Both the position numbers and the translations under genes were made by a program. A stretch of 14,875 nucleotides of DNA from Spirochaetaceae bacterium (GTDB taxonomy: Bacteria > Spirochaetota > Spirochaetia > PWKH01): assembly GCA_003557605.1 (NCBI GenBank), contig PWNW01000382.1, positions 1-14,875 on the forward strand, written 5' to 3'. The notes beneath the pieces were generated by a model that saw only the letters and a list, made by a program, of their open reading frames with translations, did no database searches and was not told the DNA's origin. Shown piece after piece: positions 1-7,594 of the stretch (the first letter of the stretch is position 1; each line of letters begins with the position of its first letter).

Positions 1-508
1 GTTTTTGTGCATCCGGTTTGTTCTTTTCTTCGTAAATGGTGCAGAGGATTAATTCATCCTTGTAGTGGTCGAATATGACGAAGTCTTCGCCGAATATAAA
101 GATCCCGTCGGGAAGCTGCAGGTCATCCTGCTGCGGGGCAAGGACCGCATCTTCCATGTACGCAGCGGTCTCATACCCCAGAAACCCGATCCCCCCTGCA
201 GGGAGGGGATGGGGAAAGAGCTTCCGGTCAGCGACATCCCGGGCTTCACTGCTCAGGCGCTTGAGGATCTTCAGGTAGTCCCCGGCATCCCTGCTCTCGA
301 CCTGGTACCCTCCCGAGGGATACCGAAGGATTACTTCCTCATGCTCCAATGAGAGCCTGAATCGTTCGGTGACCACCAGGAAGGAGTACCTGCTTTTCCC
401 GATGTCCAGCACTGCTGACTCCAGCAGTGCGGAGGCGTTGAGTTTCAGAAATGCCACCTGCGGTGTAATGCGGTCAGCCCGCATGGATGATGTCAGTATT
501 CGTTTCAT
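1..508 (-). CDS. trpE: Anthranilate synthase component I, N-terminal part (cut by window edge)
   Basis: TrpE converts chorismate to anthranilate together with the glutamine amidotransferase TrpG, the first step of tryptophan synthesis in the cytoplasm. Translating from the ATG at 508 down to base 1 gives 169 residues with no stop. Residues 11-31 match the start of TrpE-type proteins (ITPQVAFLKL, then LLES at 28-31). The LLES motif forms part of the tryptophan feedback-inhibition site in known TrpE, so the enzyme is probably Trp-sensitive. Residues 105-113 (GGIGFLGYE) are the conserved glycine-rich strand of the family. The catalytic C-terminal chorismate-binding domain lies beyond the left edge. 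PabB is the main alternative, but the LLES motif favours TrpE. No Shine-Dalgarno sequence precedes the ATG, and a promoter abuts it. The plus-strand reading frames over this stretch are shadows. What is seen is the motif pattern; the function is from family knowledge. Confidence 0.86.
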   Translation of the reverse strand, partial: MKRILTSSMRADRITPQVAFLKLNASALLESAVLDIGKSRYSFLVVTERFRLSLEHEEVILRYPSGGYQVESRDAGDYLKILKRLSSEARDVADRKLFPHPLPAGGIGFLGYETAAYMEDAVLAPQQDDLQLPDGIFIFGEDFVIFDHYKDELILCTIYEEKNKPDAQK

Positions 509-544
509 GTTTCTATTTATAGAAACAATGAGAGTTTTTTGCAA
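509..544 (-). promoter_or_regulatory. trpE promoter, possibly giving a leaderless mRNA
   Basis: On the minus strand TTGCAA (544 to 539), a 17-nt spacer and TATAAA (521 to 516) form a good sigma-70-type promoter. Only seven bases separate the -10 box from the ATG at 508, so the expected transcription start falls on or within two bases of the start codon. No purine-rich ribosome binding site lies between 509 and 530. The boxes are seen in the sequence; leaderless translation is inferred. An in-frame TTG at 544 exists but would run through the promoter and extend the protein beyond the usual family start. Confidence 0.6.
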
Positions 545-630
545 CCCCTGTTTTCACAAGTTCTGATATTTTTTTATACAAATGGCCAGATGCCGTCAAA
601 AAAGATGACCCTTCAATTGCTCTGCCGTTC

Positions 631-690
631 TTGTCACTCAACAATCTTTGGTATAGTATGGTAAATGCAGACGTGAAATAGTAAGGTATA
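631..690 (+). promoter_or_regulatory. Promoter and ribosome binding site of the giant activase gene
   Basis: TTGTCA at 631-636 is followed by TATAGT at 652-657 (15-nt spacer) or TAGTAT at 654-659 (17-nt spacer). TAAGG at 682-686, seven bases before the ATG at 694, is the ribosome binding site and fixes the start. The gene is divergent from trpE with about 185 bp between the two ATGs. Nothing else is apparent in that gap. Confidence 0.5.
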
Positions 691-693
691 TTA

Positions 694-3600
694 ATGAATA
701 ATGAGTATCTGCTTGGAATAGATATAGGGTCCACCACCGTCAAGTGCGTGATCCTGGATGATATGCAGAATCTGGTCTGGGGAGGCTATCGGCGTCATCA
801 TACAGAGGTGTTTCCCGCAGTCCTGAGGATGCTGGATGAAATCATCCAGGAGCTGGGAAACCTTCCGGTGCAGCTTCTGTTCACCGGCACTGCGGGGATG
901 GGGGTTGCTGAACGCTCAGGGCTGCCCTTTGTGCAGGAAGTTTCCGCTTCAGCGGAGGTAATAAGGAAATGGTTTCCCCAGGTGAGAACCTTTATTGACC
1001 TGGGGGGAGAAGATACAAAGATCATCTTCTTTGATGAAAAGCACCGCCCTGACATCAGGATGAACGGAAACTGCGCCGGAGGTACGGGGGCATTCATCGA
1101 TCAGATGGCATCCCTTCTTGATGTTCCCGTTGACAAGCTCAGTGATCTGGCTGAACAGCACACCAGTCTTTATCCCATTGCATCAAGGTGCGGGGTTTTC
1201 GCCAAGACAGATGTGCAGAACCTGATGAGCCGAGGAGTTTCCGGGGCCAACATTGCCGCATCGATCTACCGCTCCGTGGCCCTTCAGGTAGTTGGGGCCC
1301 TGGCCAGGGGAAGGGACATCGAGAGCAAGGTGATGTTTGCCGGCGGACCCTTTGCGTTCCAGCCGTCACTGAAGATGATCTTTTCAAAGGTTCTGAACCT
1401 CACCGCTGATGATATCGTCGATACCCGGAGTGCTCATGAATCCCTTACTCCTGACCTGGTGCCGGCAGTCGGTGCAGCCCTGAGAGCAATGCAGAAGGGT
1501 ATGGGCCTGGAACTGGAGTCGCTCTCAGAACGGCTGAATCAGTCCAAGGAGATCCGCACGGCCAGCACCAACACCCTGGATCCGCTGTTCAGGTCTCAGG
1601 AGGAATTCACTGCATGGGAACAGAAGAAATCCCAGACCCGGCTTCCCTCTGCAGGGCTGAAGGAAATGCACCGGGCAGTAACCTTCCTGGGTATTGATTC
1701 AGGGTCTACCACTACCAAGATCGTACTGATCGACCAGACCGGCAGACTTGCCTACACCTACTATGCCCCGAACCGGGGAGATTCTGTACGGGCAGTGCAG
1801 GAGGGGCTCAGCCGGCTCAGGGAGGAGATTGAATCCCAGAATATTGAACTTACCATTGCATCCACCGCCTCAACTGGATACGGTGAGGAACTGATGCAGT
1901 TTGCCTATTCCCTGGACCAGGGCTTTGTGGAGACCATGGCCCACTACCGGGGAGCTCGGTTCTTTGAACCTGAGGTCTCCTTCATCCTTGATATCGGCGG
2001 CCAGGACATGAAGGCCATGTTTATTTCCAACGGGGCAGTGAAGAACATAGAGCTAAATGAATCCTGTTCTTCGGGATGCGGGTCCTTTATCCAGACATTT
2101 GCCTCGTCCATGGAGATGGGAGTTGAGGAATTTGCCCGCCGTGCCTGTGAATCAGCTCATCCCTATGATCTCGGGTCCCGGTGCACGGTGTTTATGAACT
2201 CCAAGGTGAAGCAGGTGCTTCGCGAGGGCGGCAGCAGCGCTGATATCTCCGCAGGCCTTGCCTTCTCGGTGATTAAAAACTGCCTCAACAAGGTGCTGAA
2301 GGTCACCGATACATCGGTGCTCGGCAGCCATATTGTGGTGCAGGGAGGGACATTTAAAAACCCTGCGGTGCTTCGGGCTTTTGAGACGGTGATCGAAAAA
2401 GAGGTGGTCCGGCCTGACCGGGCTGAACTGATGGGTGCCTGGGGAGCTGCACTGCTTGCCCGGGACCAGTATGAGACGAATCCGACGGAGTCATCTTTCA
2501 TCGGGCTGCATGCCCTGGAGGATGCACTGGTATCTCAGCGCAGGACCCTACGGTGCAAGGGATGCGAGAATCTCTGTGAAGTGACGGTGAGCACCTTTCC
2601 TAACAGAAAGACTTCTTCCGGGAAACCAGTGCGGTTTTATTCGGGAAACAAATGTGAGCAGGTGTATTCCAACAGCAGCGTGAAGCAGCGCCCAGGGAGA
2701 AATCTTCCTGCCTTCAAACGAGACCTGCTGTTCTCCCGGTCCATGGAACCCTCTAAAGAAACTGAGGCTATGGGCATAACTTTAGGAATTCCCAGGGTGC
2801 TGAACATGTGGGAGGATTTTCCCTTCTGGTGCACCCTCTTTACTTCCTCAGGCATCCGTGTTGTGCTCTCTGACCCCTCTACCCAGGAGTTGGCTGAGAA
2901 GGGATACCCGACGGTCATGTCTGAGAATATCTGCTTCCCCGCAAAGATCACCAACGGCCATATCTTCGACCTGATGGAGAAGGGGGTGGACAGGATTTTC
3001 TATCCTAAGGTCCGCTACACCCGCAAGGAATTCTCCAACACCTTGAACACCTACAACTGCCCGGTTGTTACGGGATACCCTCAGGTCATTGAGGCTGCCG
3101 TCGACCCTGACGGAAGGGGAGTGCCCTATGATGCTCCGGCATTCAGTTTTCATGACAATAAGCTGCTGGGACGGCGATGTGTGGAATACCTGAAGGAACT
3201 GGGGGTTCCTGAAGCCCAGGCAGTCAAGGCCTTCAAGGCGGCCCAGCAGGAGATGAAGCGCTTCAGGGAACTGGTGAAGCAGGAGGGTGAAGATATCCTG
3301 CAGGAAGCCTCCCGGGAAGGAAGGACGGTGATGCTGCTGCTGGGACGGCCGTATCATATTGATCCGATGATTCACATGAAGATTCCTGAAATTGTAACTG
3401 CCCAGGGGTTTGACTGCATAACCGAAGATTCAGTTCCTTCTCCGGTCATTGCCCGTCTTCCTAAGGTGCAGGTGCTCACCCAGTGGGGATACCCCAACAG
3501 AATGTTCTATGCCGCTCACTGGGCGGGGTCTCAGAGCAATGTTGAGGTGATGCAGACCAACTCCTTCGGATGCGGTCCCGACGCTCTTACAATTGATGAG

Positions 3601-5034
3601 ATTAAAGCGATATTGAACCAGTACGGGAAAAACCCGACGGTAATTAAGATAGATGAAATGACCAGCCCCGGCTCCGTCAAACTCCGCATCCGTTCCCTGG
3701 TGGACTCCATGGCTCTGAGGAAGGAGCGCAGGCAGCGCTCCCAGGTAGTCGCCAAGGTGCGCAAGGAACTGCCGATCTTCACAAAAAAGGATATGAAGCG
3801 CACGGTGATAGCACCGCAGTTCTCTCCCTTTTATACCGACTTTATCATTGCGGCATACCGGAATCAGGGGTATTCCATTGAGGTTCTTCCCATGGGCGAC
3901 CAGGAGAGCATCAAGCTGGGACTCAGGTACTCCAACAGCGACATCTGTTATCCCGCGACGATTGTCATCGGAGATGTGATCAAGGCCCTTCGAAGCGGGA
4001 ACTATGACCTTTCAAAGATTGCCGTCGGCCTGACCCAGACCGGAGGGCAGTGCCGCGCCTCAAGCTATGTCTCCCTGATGAAGCAGGCCCTGCTGAGGGC
4101 AGGGTATGACAACATCCCCGTGGTGACCGCATCCACAAAGAGCCTGGGCGGTGCGGTGCTCAACGAACAGCCCGGCTTCAGGGTCAAGGCGCTGCCCTTT
4201 ACCTTAACTGCCCTCTACGGCATGTTCTTCGGAGATGCCATGGCAAAGCTGTACTACTACTGCTCAGTGCGGGAAAAGATACCCGGTTCCTCCATGGAAC
4301 TTGCTAAAAAGTATATCGACAAAGGCCGAAGAATCATTGATCACCGTGCGCGAAGCACCATGATGAAGCTGATACACCAGGCGGTGGATGAATTCAACCA
4401 GCTAGAACTTCATGATATCTCCAATGTTCCCCGGGTAGGGATTGTCGGGGAGATCTACGTGAAGTTTAATCCCTTCGGAAACCTCTACATCACCGACTGG
4501 CTGATTCGGCGGGGCATCCAGCCGGAGGTGCCCCCGCTGATTGATTTTTTCCTGATACCCCTGGTCTCAACCCCCTACAATGCAAAGAACCACATTGAAC
4601 GGGTGAAATGGTTCGTGCTGCATACCTTTTCCCGTGCTGAACGCTATATTGACAGGCTGGTGAAGCAGGTCAATACAGCTCTTGAAGGATTCAACGGGGA
4701 AGTGACTCCCTTTCATTCCATCACCGGCATGGCCGAACGTGCATCACAGGTGCTTGACCTGATCAACCAGTTCGGTGAATCATGGCTGCTTGCCGGGGAC
4801 ATTGTGGCGTTTGCTGAAGAGGGTATTGAAAACGTAGTCTGCCTGCAGCCCTTCGGCTGCATAGCAAACCACGTGATTGCCAAGGGGGTTGAACGGAAGC
4901 TGAAGACCGTGTTTCCCCAGGTAAACCTGCTGTTCCTCGATATGGACTCAGGGATGAGTGAAGTGAATGTGGAAAACCGCATGGAGTTTCTCGTTGACGG
5001 TTTATCAGGAAGCCCCGCAGCGCAGCAGCTGTAA
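694..5034 (+). CDS. Giant acyl-CoA dehydratase activase-like protein: two BadF/HgdC ATPase domains plus DUF2229/HgdB-like region
   Basis: Family knowledge: BadF/HgdC activases hydrolyse ATP to push a low-potential electron onto 2-hydroxyacyl-CoA dehydratases or benzoyl-CoA reductases. Seen here: 1446 residues with two ASKHA ATPase domains. Domain 1 (about 5-270) has the phosphate loop GIDIGSTTVK, and domain 2 (about 330-590) has GIDSGSTTTK. The iron-sulfur ligands of HgdC have counterparts in both: C127 (NCAGGTG) and C166 (SRCGVF), then C458 (ESCSSGCG) and C497 (SRCTVF), each pair 39 residues apart. A CxxCxxxC group at 621-628 with C654 could bind another cluster. From about 694 a DUF2229-type region begins, with conserved cysteines at C747 (ENICFP), C960 (FGCGP), C1085 (DICYP), C1120 (GGQC), C1383 and C1389. 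The tandem ATPases may act as an intramolecular pseudo-dimer sharing one cluster (inference). Cytoplasmic; no signal peptide or membrane segment. It stands alone, so its substrate is unknown. Such long fusions occur in anaerobes, mostly without an assigned reaction. Confidence 0.9.
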   Translation: MNNEYLLGIDIGSTTVKCVILDDMQNLVWGGYRRHHTEVFPAVLRMLDEIIQELGNLPVQLLFTGTAGMGVAERSGLPFVQEVSASAEVIRKWFPQVRTFIDLGGEDTKIIFFDEKHRPDIRMNGNCAGGTGAFIDQMASLLDVPVDKLSDLAEQHTSLYPIASRCGVFAKTDVQNLMSRGVSGANIAASIYRSVALQVVGALARGRDIESKVMFAGGPFAFQPSLKMIFSKVLNLTADDIVDTRSAHESLTPDLVPAVGAALRAMQKGMGLELESLSERLNQSKEIRTASTNTLDPLFRSQEEFTAWEQKKSQTRLPSAGLKEMHRAVTFLGIDSGSTTTKIVLIDQTGRLAYTYYAPNRGDSVRAVQEGLSRLREEIESQNIELTIASTASTGYGEELMQFAYSLDQGFVETMAHYRGARFFEPEVSFILDIGGQDMKAMFISNGAVKNIELNESCSSGCGSFIQTFASSMEMGVEEFARRACESAHPYDLGSRCTVFMNSKVKQVLREGGSSADISAGLAFSVIKNCLNKVLKVTDTSVLGSHIVVQGGTFKNPAVLRAFETVIEKEVVRPDRAELMGAWGAALLARDQYETNPTESSFIGLHALEDALVSQRRTLRCKGCENLCEVTVSTFPNRKTSSGKPVRFYSGNKCEQVYSNSSVKQRPGRNLPAFKRDLLFSRSMEPSKETEAMGITLGIPRVLNMWEDFPFWCTLFTSSGIRVVLSDPSTQELAEKGYPTVMSENICFPAKITNGHIFDLMEKGVDRIFYPKVRYTRKEFSNTLNTYNCPVVTGYPQVIEAAVDPDGRGVPYDAPAFSFHDNKLLGRRCVEYLKELGVPEAQAVKAFKAAQQEMKRFRELVKQEGEDILQEASREGRTVMLLLGRPYHIDPMIHMKIPEIVTAQGFDCITEDSVPSPVIARLPKVQVLTQWGYPNRMFYAAHWAGSQSNVEVMQTNSFGCGPDALTIDEIKAILNQYGKNPTVIKIDEMTSPGSVKLRIRSLVDSMALRKERRQRSQVVAKVRKELPIFTKKDMKRTVIAPQFSPFYTDFIIAAYRNQGYSIEVLPMGDQESIKLGLRYSNSDICYPATIVIGDVIKALRSGNYDLSKIAVGLTQTGGQCRASSYVSLMKQALLRAGYDNIPVVTASTKSLGGAVLNEQPGFRVKALPFTLTALYGMFFGDAMAKLYYYCSVREKIPGSSMELAKKYIDKGRRIIDHRARSTMMKLIHQAVDEFNQLELHDISNVPRVGIVGEIYVKFNPFGNLYITDWLIRRGIQPEVPPLIDFFLIPLVSTPYNAKNHIERVKWFVLHTFSRAERYIDRLVKQVNTALEGFNGEVTPFHSITGMAERASQVLDLINQFGESWLLAGDIVAFAEEGIENVVCLQPFGCIANHVIAKGVERKLKTVFPQVNLLFLDMDSGMSEVNVENRMEFLVDGLSGSPAAQQL

Positions 5035-5122
5035 TGCATGAAGGAATGATGGGGAGCGCAGATTTTTTGAAGCAAAGATAGGATTATTGAGATCTTATTC
5101 ACGGTGAATGGAAAAAATCATA

Positions 5123-6949
5123 TCAGGTGACGGCATTCTTCAGCACCATGCATCCGTGCTTCGGGACTGAAACTTTCAGGGCCTTGCGCTGGTCATGTTC
5201 CTCCACCTTTACAGCATCAGCAAGGGGCTTGCCGTCGCTTCGGTACAGCTCCCTGAAGAATTCTCCCTCTTCATGGAGATCATAATCAATGCTGACCAGC
5301 ACAGTCTCATCAGAATCTAGGCTGCAGTTTACCAGAATCACCAGTTCTTCACTGCTGTAGATCCTTGACCATCCGTAGACTCCGCTGTAGGGCCGATCCT
5401 CCGGTTTTTCAGGCACCGCAAAGGGGCTTCCCTCATGTGATATCTCCCTGATGTACTGCCTGCCGAAGCACAGCGGCAGGTGCCGGCTTCTCAGTTCTGC
5501 CATTGAGGCGAATCCCCGGTATACCGGATGGTCCTCTTGAAAGAAATGGCGGTCACTGGTCCGGAATGCGCCGAAGGGTGCGGCAAACATGCATTCCCTG
5601 ATGTACTTGTCGTGATCCCCCTGACCGTCAAATCCCTGTTCGGTTCCGTAATAGATACAGGGAATGCCCATGGTGAAGAGATTAATGCACAGAGCATTGA
5701 GCAGCAGTGAAGCTCTATCGGTGTCGGCGCAGAACCGCTGCTTGTGTTCTTCGCTCTGGGACACCATATCATGGTCGTCGAACATGGTGACTACGTTGTT
5801 TCTGTACCAGCGGTTCTCCTCCTCATCAGCGGCGGGGGAATTCCTGAAGATGTCGAAGTAATCAGAGAAGTCAGCATATCCCTTGGCTGCCTGCTCCAGG
5901 GCTTCGGGAATTCTGTTAAGACCGAGAGCGGCATTGAGTCCCGTTTTTCTCTGGGTCTCCACGGCAAAGTCGAATCCCCCGGTGATCTCCCCGATGATGT
6001 AGAAATTCTGCTTGCCCAGGGTATGGGCAAACTCACGGATTTCGGTGATGAAGTACCGGACCGCATCAGGGGGTATATGTTTTACCGTATCAAGGCGGAA
6101 TCCGTCGGTGTCAGCAAGGGCAATCCAGTACTTGCAGCAGTGAGTGATGATCTTCAGGGCTTCGGAGGGCTGAAACTCATCATTCTCCCCGCTTCCTGTG
6201 TGAATGTTCTTCAGTGAATAGAAATCTCCCTCAACATACTGGGGATAATCGTCCCAGTCGGTGATGTATCCCTTCCTGGTGAAGGTGGAGAGCTTCTGCA
6301 GCTCCTTGGGCCTGATGCCGTCCCCCTCATCAGAATCTGATGGTATATCAGGAGAGCCTGAAGGGGTGTTGAATCCCCGTACCGGGTACTCCTTCCCTGT
6401 CCAGGGGACCGATTCATCCTCATAGGTGAACACGTTGCCCGAATGGTTCACCACAATGTCAAGGATGACTGAGATGCCAAGTTCATGTGCCGTGCTGACC
6501 AGGGAGCACAGGTCCTCTTTGGTCCCCAGGCGGGGCTCCACCTCAAGAAAGTTCTGGATACCGTACCCGTGATATGAATCCTCAAATTCGGGCTGCTTGA
6601 GCACCGGACTGATCCAAAGGGCAGTAATACCCAGGCGTTTCAGGTACCCCAGCTTGCCGGTAATGCCCTTGAGGGTTCCCCCGTTACGAACTTCCGAATA
6701 TGCATGCCACCGTTTCTCACGTTCCGGGTCATTGAGAACCATCTCAAAATCCCTGTCTCGGCTGAAGGGTTCTCCGGTTCCTTCGGTGACTTCCTCTCCC
6801 CTGATATCCCGATATCCCTTCTCCTTGCCGTCGGAGAATCTGTCAGCCATCAGGAAGTAGATAATCTGCTCTTCCCAGTGTTCAGGGGAGCTTCGGTATG
6901 TCCTGTCCTTCGTCAGTGCTGAGAGATCAGCTTCCTGTATTGACTCCAT
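5123..6949 (-). CDS. GH13 alpha-amylase family glycosidase, cytoplasmic
   Basis: The 608-residue protein hydrolyses or rearranges alpha-glucosidic bonds, judging by the GH13 signature. The four conserved regions are present in order: DIVVNH (164-169), GFRLDTVKH (283-291) with the nucleophile D287, GE at 320-321 with acid/base E321, and DDHD (391-394) with the transition-state D394. The common NHD of region IV is DHD here. The N-terminus has YFLMADRFSDG (31-41), typical of the barrel's first strand. A short beta-rich C-terminal domain occupies roughly 520-608. There is no signal peptide, so it probably acts on internal maltodextrin, glycogen or imported oligosaccharides; the exact specificity cannot be read. 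GGAGG sits nine bases before the ATG. The gene lies 91 bp downstream of the Rnk-like gene on the same strand and converges with the activase gene (88-bp gap, no clear terminator seen). A perfect 22-bp palindrome lies just upstream. Confidence 0.9.
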   Translation of the reverse strand: MESIQEADLSALTKDRTYRSSPEHWEEQIIYFLMADRFSDGKEKGYRDIRGEEVTEGTGEPFSRDRDFEMVLNDPEREKRWHAYSEVRNGGTLKGITGKLGYLKRLGITALWISPVLKQPEFEDSYHGYGIQNFLEVEPRLGTKEDLCSLVSTAHELGISVILDIVVNHSGNVFTYEDESVPWTGKEYPVRGFNTPSGSPDIPSDSDEGDGIRPKELQKLSTFTRKGYITDWDDYPQYVEGDFYSLKNIHTGSGENDEFQPSEALKIITHCCKYWIALADTDGFRLDTVKHIPPDAVRYFITEIREFAHTLGKQNFYIIGEITGGFDFAVETQRKTGLNAALGLNRIPEALEQAAKGYADFSDYFDIFRNSPAADEEENRWYRNNVVTMFDDHDMVSQSEEHKQRFCADTDRASLLLNALCINLFTMGIPCIYYGTEQGFDGQGDHDKYIRECMFAAPFGAFRTSDRHFFQEDHPVYRGFASMAELRSRHLPLCFGRQYIREISHEGSPFAVPEKPEDRPYSGVYGWSRIYSSEELVILVNCSLDSDETVLVSIDYDLHEEGEFFRELYRSDGKPLADAVKVEEHDQRKALKVSVPKHGCMVLKNAVT

Positions 6950-6964
6950 GTCTATGAACCTCCG

Positions 6965-6986
6965 CTGCAGATATGCATATCTGCAG
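6965..6986. promoter_or_regulatory. Perfect 22-bp palindrome upstream of the amylase gene (candidate operator)
   Basis: CTGCAG at 6965-6970 and 6981-6986 flank the self-complementary decamer ATATGCATAT, so every position pairs (11-base half-sites, no spacer). It lies 15 bp upstream of the amylase ATG and abuts the GGAGG ribosome binding site. A TACTAT -10-like box (6994 to 6989, minus strand) lies just before it, without a good -35 box. A repressor site for sugar control or an mRNA stem masking the ribosome binding site are both possible; no known operator consensus was recognised. Confidence 0.6.
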
Positions 6987-7040
6987 AGATAGTATCACAG
7001 AAATCAGGAAGGGGGACATTAAAAATATCAGAACTTCTCA

Positions 7041-7451
7041 TCAGGTGGCAGGGGACATCTCATGCAGGTGTTCCACCTGGTCAATCCTCAGGCGGTAGAA
7101 ACCTCCGGGTGCTTCATATTCCACTTCGGTGCCTTCCCGCTCACCGATGAGCGCCAGGCCGAGGGGTGAGAGGATGGAAACGTATTCAGGGGCTTCCTTC
7201 AGCTGGGCGGGAAATACAATGACCGCTTCAGATGATTCATCTGAGTTCAGATAGGTATACCGGACGCGGGAATAGAGGGTGATGATGTCATCAGGAATAG
7301 TCTGGGCGTCCATGACGATGGCATCCTTCATCTCTTTTGCAAATCTGGCGAAATGGGGAAGCTTCATTTTCCCTGAGCGCTGGAGGGTGTCAACCAGTCC
7401 CTTTAAAATAATATAATTGCTGTGGGTAAGAATAATTCTCCGTTCGCTCAT
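7041..7451 (-). CDS. Rnk/GreA C-terminal-domain protein (RNA polymerase secondary-channel-type regulator)
   Basis: The 136-residue size and layout fit the Rnk family (regulator of nucleoside diphosphate kinase), which combines a short N-terminal helical part with a GreA/GreB C-terminal FKBP-like domain. The C-terminal half carries the family pattern: IVFPAQL (about 77-83), then ISILSPLGLALIGEREG, then EAPGG and a final hydrophobic strand (YRLRIDQVEHL). The N-terminal helix pair is short, as in Rnk, rather than the long coiled coil of GreA. Rnk binds RNA polymerase without the transcript-cleavage activity of GreA (family knowledge). GGAGGAGAGG ahead of the ATG gives a strong ribosome binding site. 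The gene has its own likely promoter, and a terminator-like hairpin lies between promoter and ribosome binding site. The amylase follows 91 bp downstream and may be partly co-transcribed. Confidence 0.8.
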   Translation of the reverse strand: MSERRIILTHSNYIILKGLVDTLQRSGKMKLPHFARFAKEMKDAIVMDAQTIPDDIITLYSRVRYTYLNSDESSEAVIVFPAQLKEAPEYVSILSPLGLALIGEREGTEVEYEAPGGFYRLRIDQVEHLHEMSPAT

Positions 7452-7464
7452 ACCTCTCCTCCAT

Positions 7465-7491
7465 AAAAAAGCACACCATAGGTGCTTTTTT
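7465..7491 (-). terminator. Terminator-like hairpin in the rnk leader (T-runs on both strands)
   Basis: A6-GCAC at 7465-7474 pairs with GTGC-T6 at 7482-7491 around a 7-nt loop. Read on the minus strand, the stem ends in a T-run and lies only two bases before the GGAGG of the Rnk-like gene. It can end transcripts from the upstream LuxR gene. If the rnk promoter at 7521-7549 is used, it also sits inside the rnk leader as a possible attenuator. Confidence 0.6.
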
Positions 7492-7520
7492 TATTGAATC
7501 GCGAGTCATTCGTTACTATA

Positions 7521-7549
7521 AGCATACTGCCTTGGCAGTGAGGGAGCAA
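7521..7549 (-). promoter_or_regulatory. Probable rnk promoter with an internal palindrome
   Basis: On the minus strand TTGCTC (7549 to 7544), a 17-nt spacer and TATGCT (7526 to 7521) form a plausible promoter. The spacer contains ACTGCC-tt-GGCAGT (7526-7539), 6-bp arms, placed where a repressor or a MerR-type spacer-binding activator would act. The expected transcript has a leader of roughly 60 nt that includes the hairpin at 7465-7491. Confidence 0.4.
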
Positions 7550-7590
7550 TACAGGAAAAGCCTGTAGAAGAAGTACATGTTTTTTACAGG
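7550..7590 (-). repeat. Three complementary hexamers able to form alternative stems after the LuxR gene
   Basis: TACAGG at 7550-7555, CCTGTA at 7561-7566 and TACAGG at 7585-7590. In the minus-strand RNA the middle element can pair with either neighbour: a tight stem with a 5-nt loop, or one with an 18-nt loop. The set begins four bases after the LuxR stop codon. No U-run follows either stem, so it is not a standard terminator. Confidence 0.4.
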
Positions 7591-7594
7591 GTGT

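Noticed and set aside
65..566. Plus-strand reading frames over 65-352 and 369-566
   Set aside because: They lie antisense to the well-supported trpE frame and show no family motifs or ribosome binding sites.
5035..5122. Terminator between the convergent activase and amylase genes
   Set aside because: ATTCAC-g-GTGAAT (5097-5109) has too short a loop and no T-run follows on either strand; the T6 at 5063-5068 has no stable stem before it.
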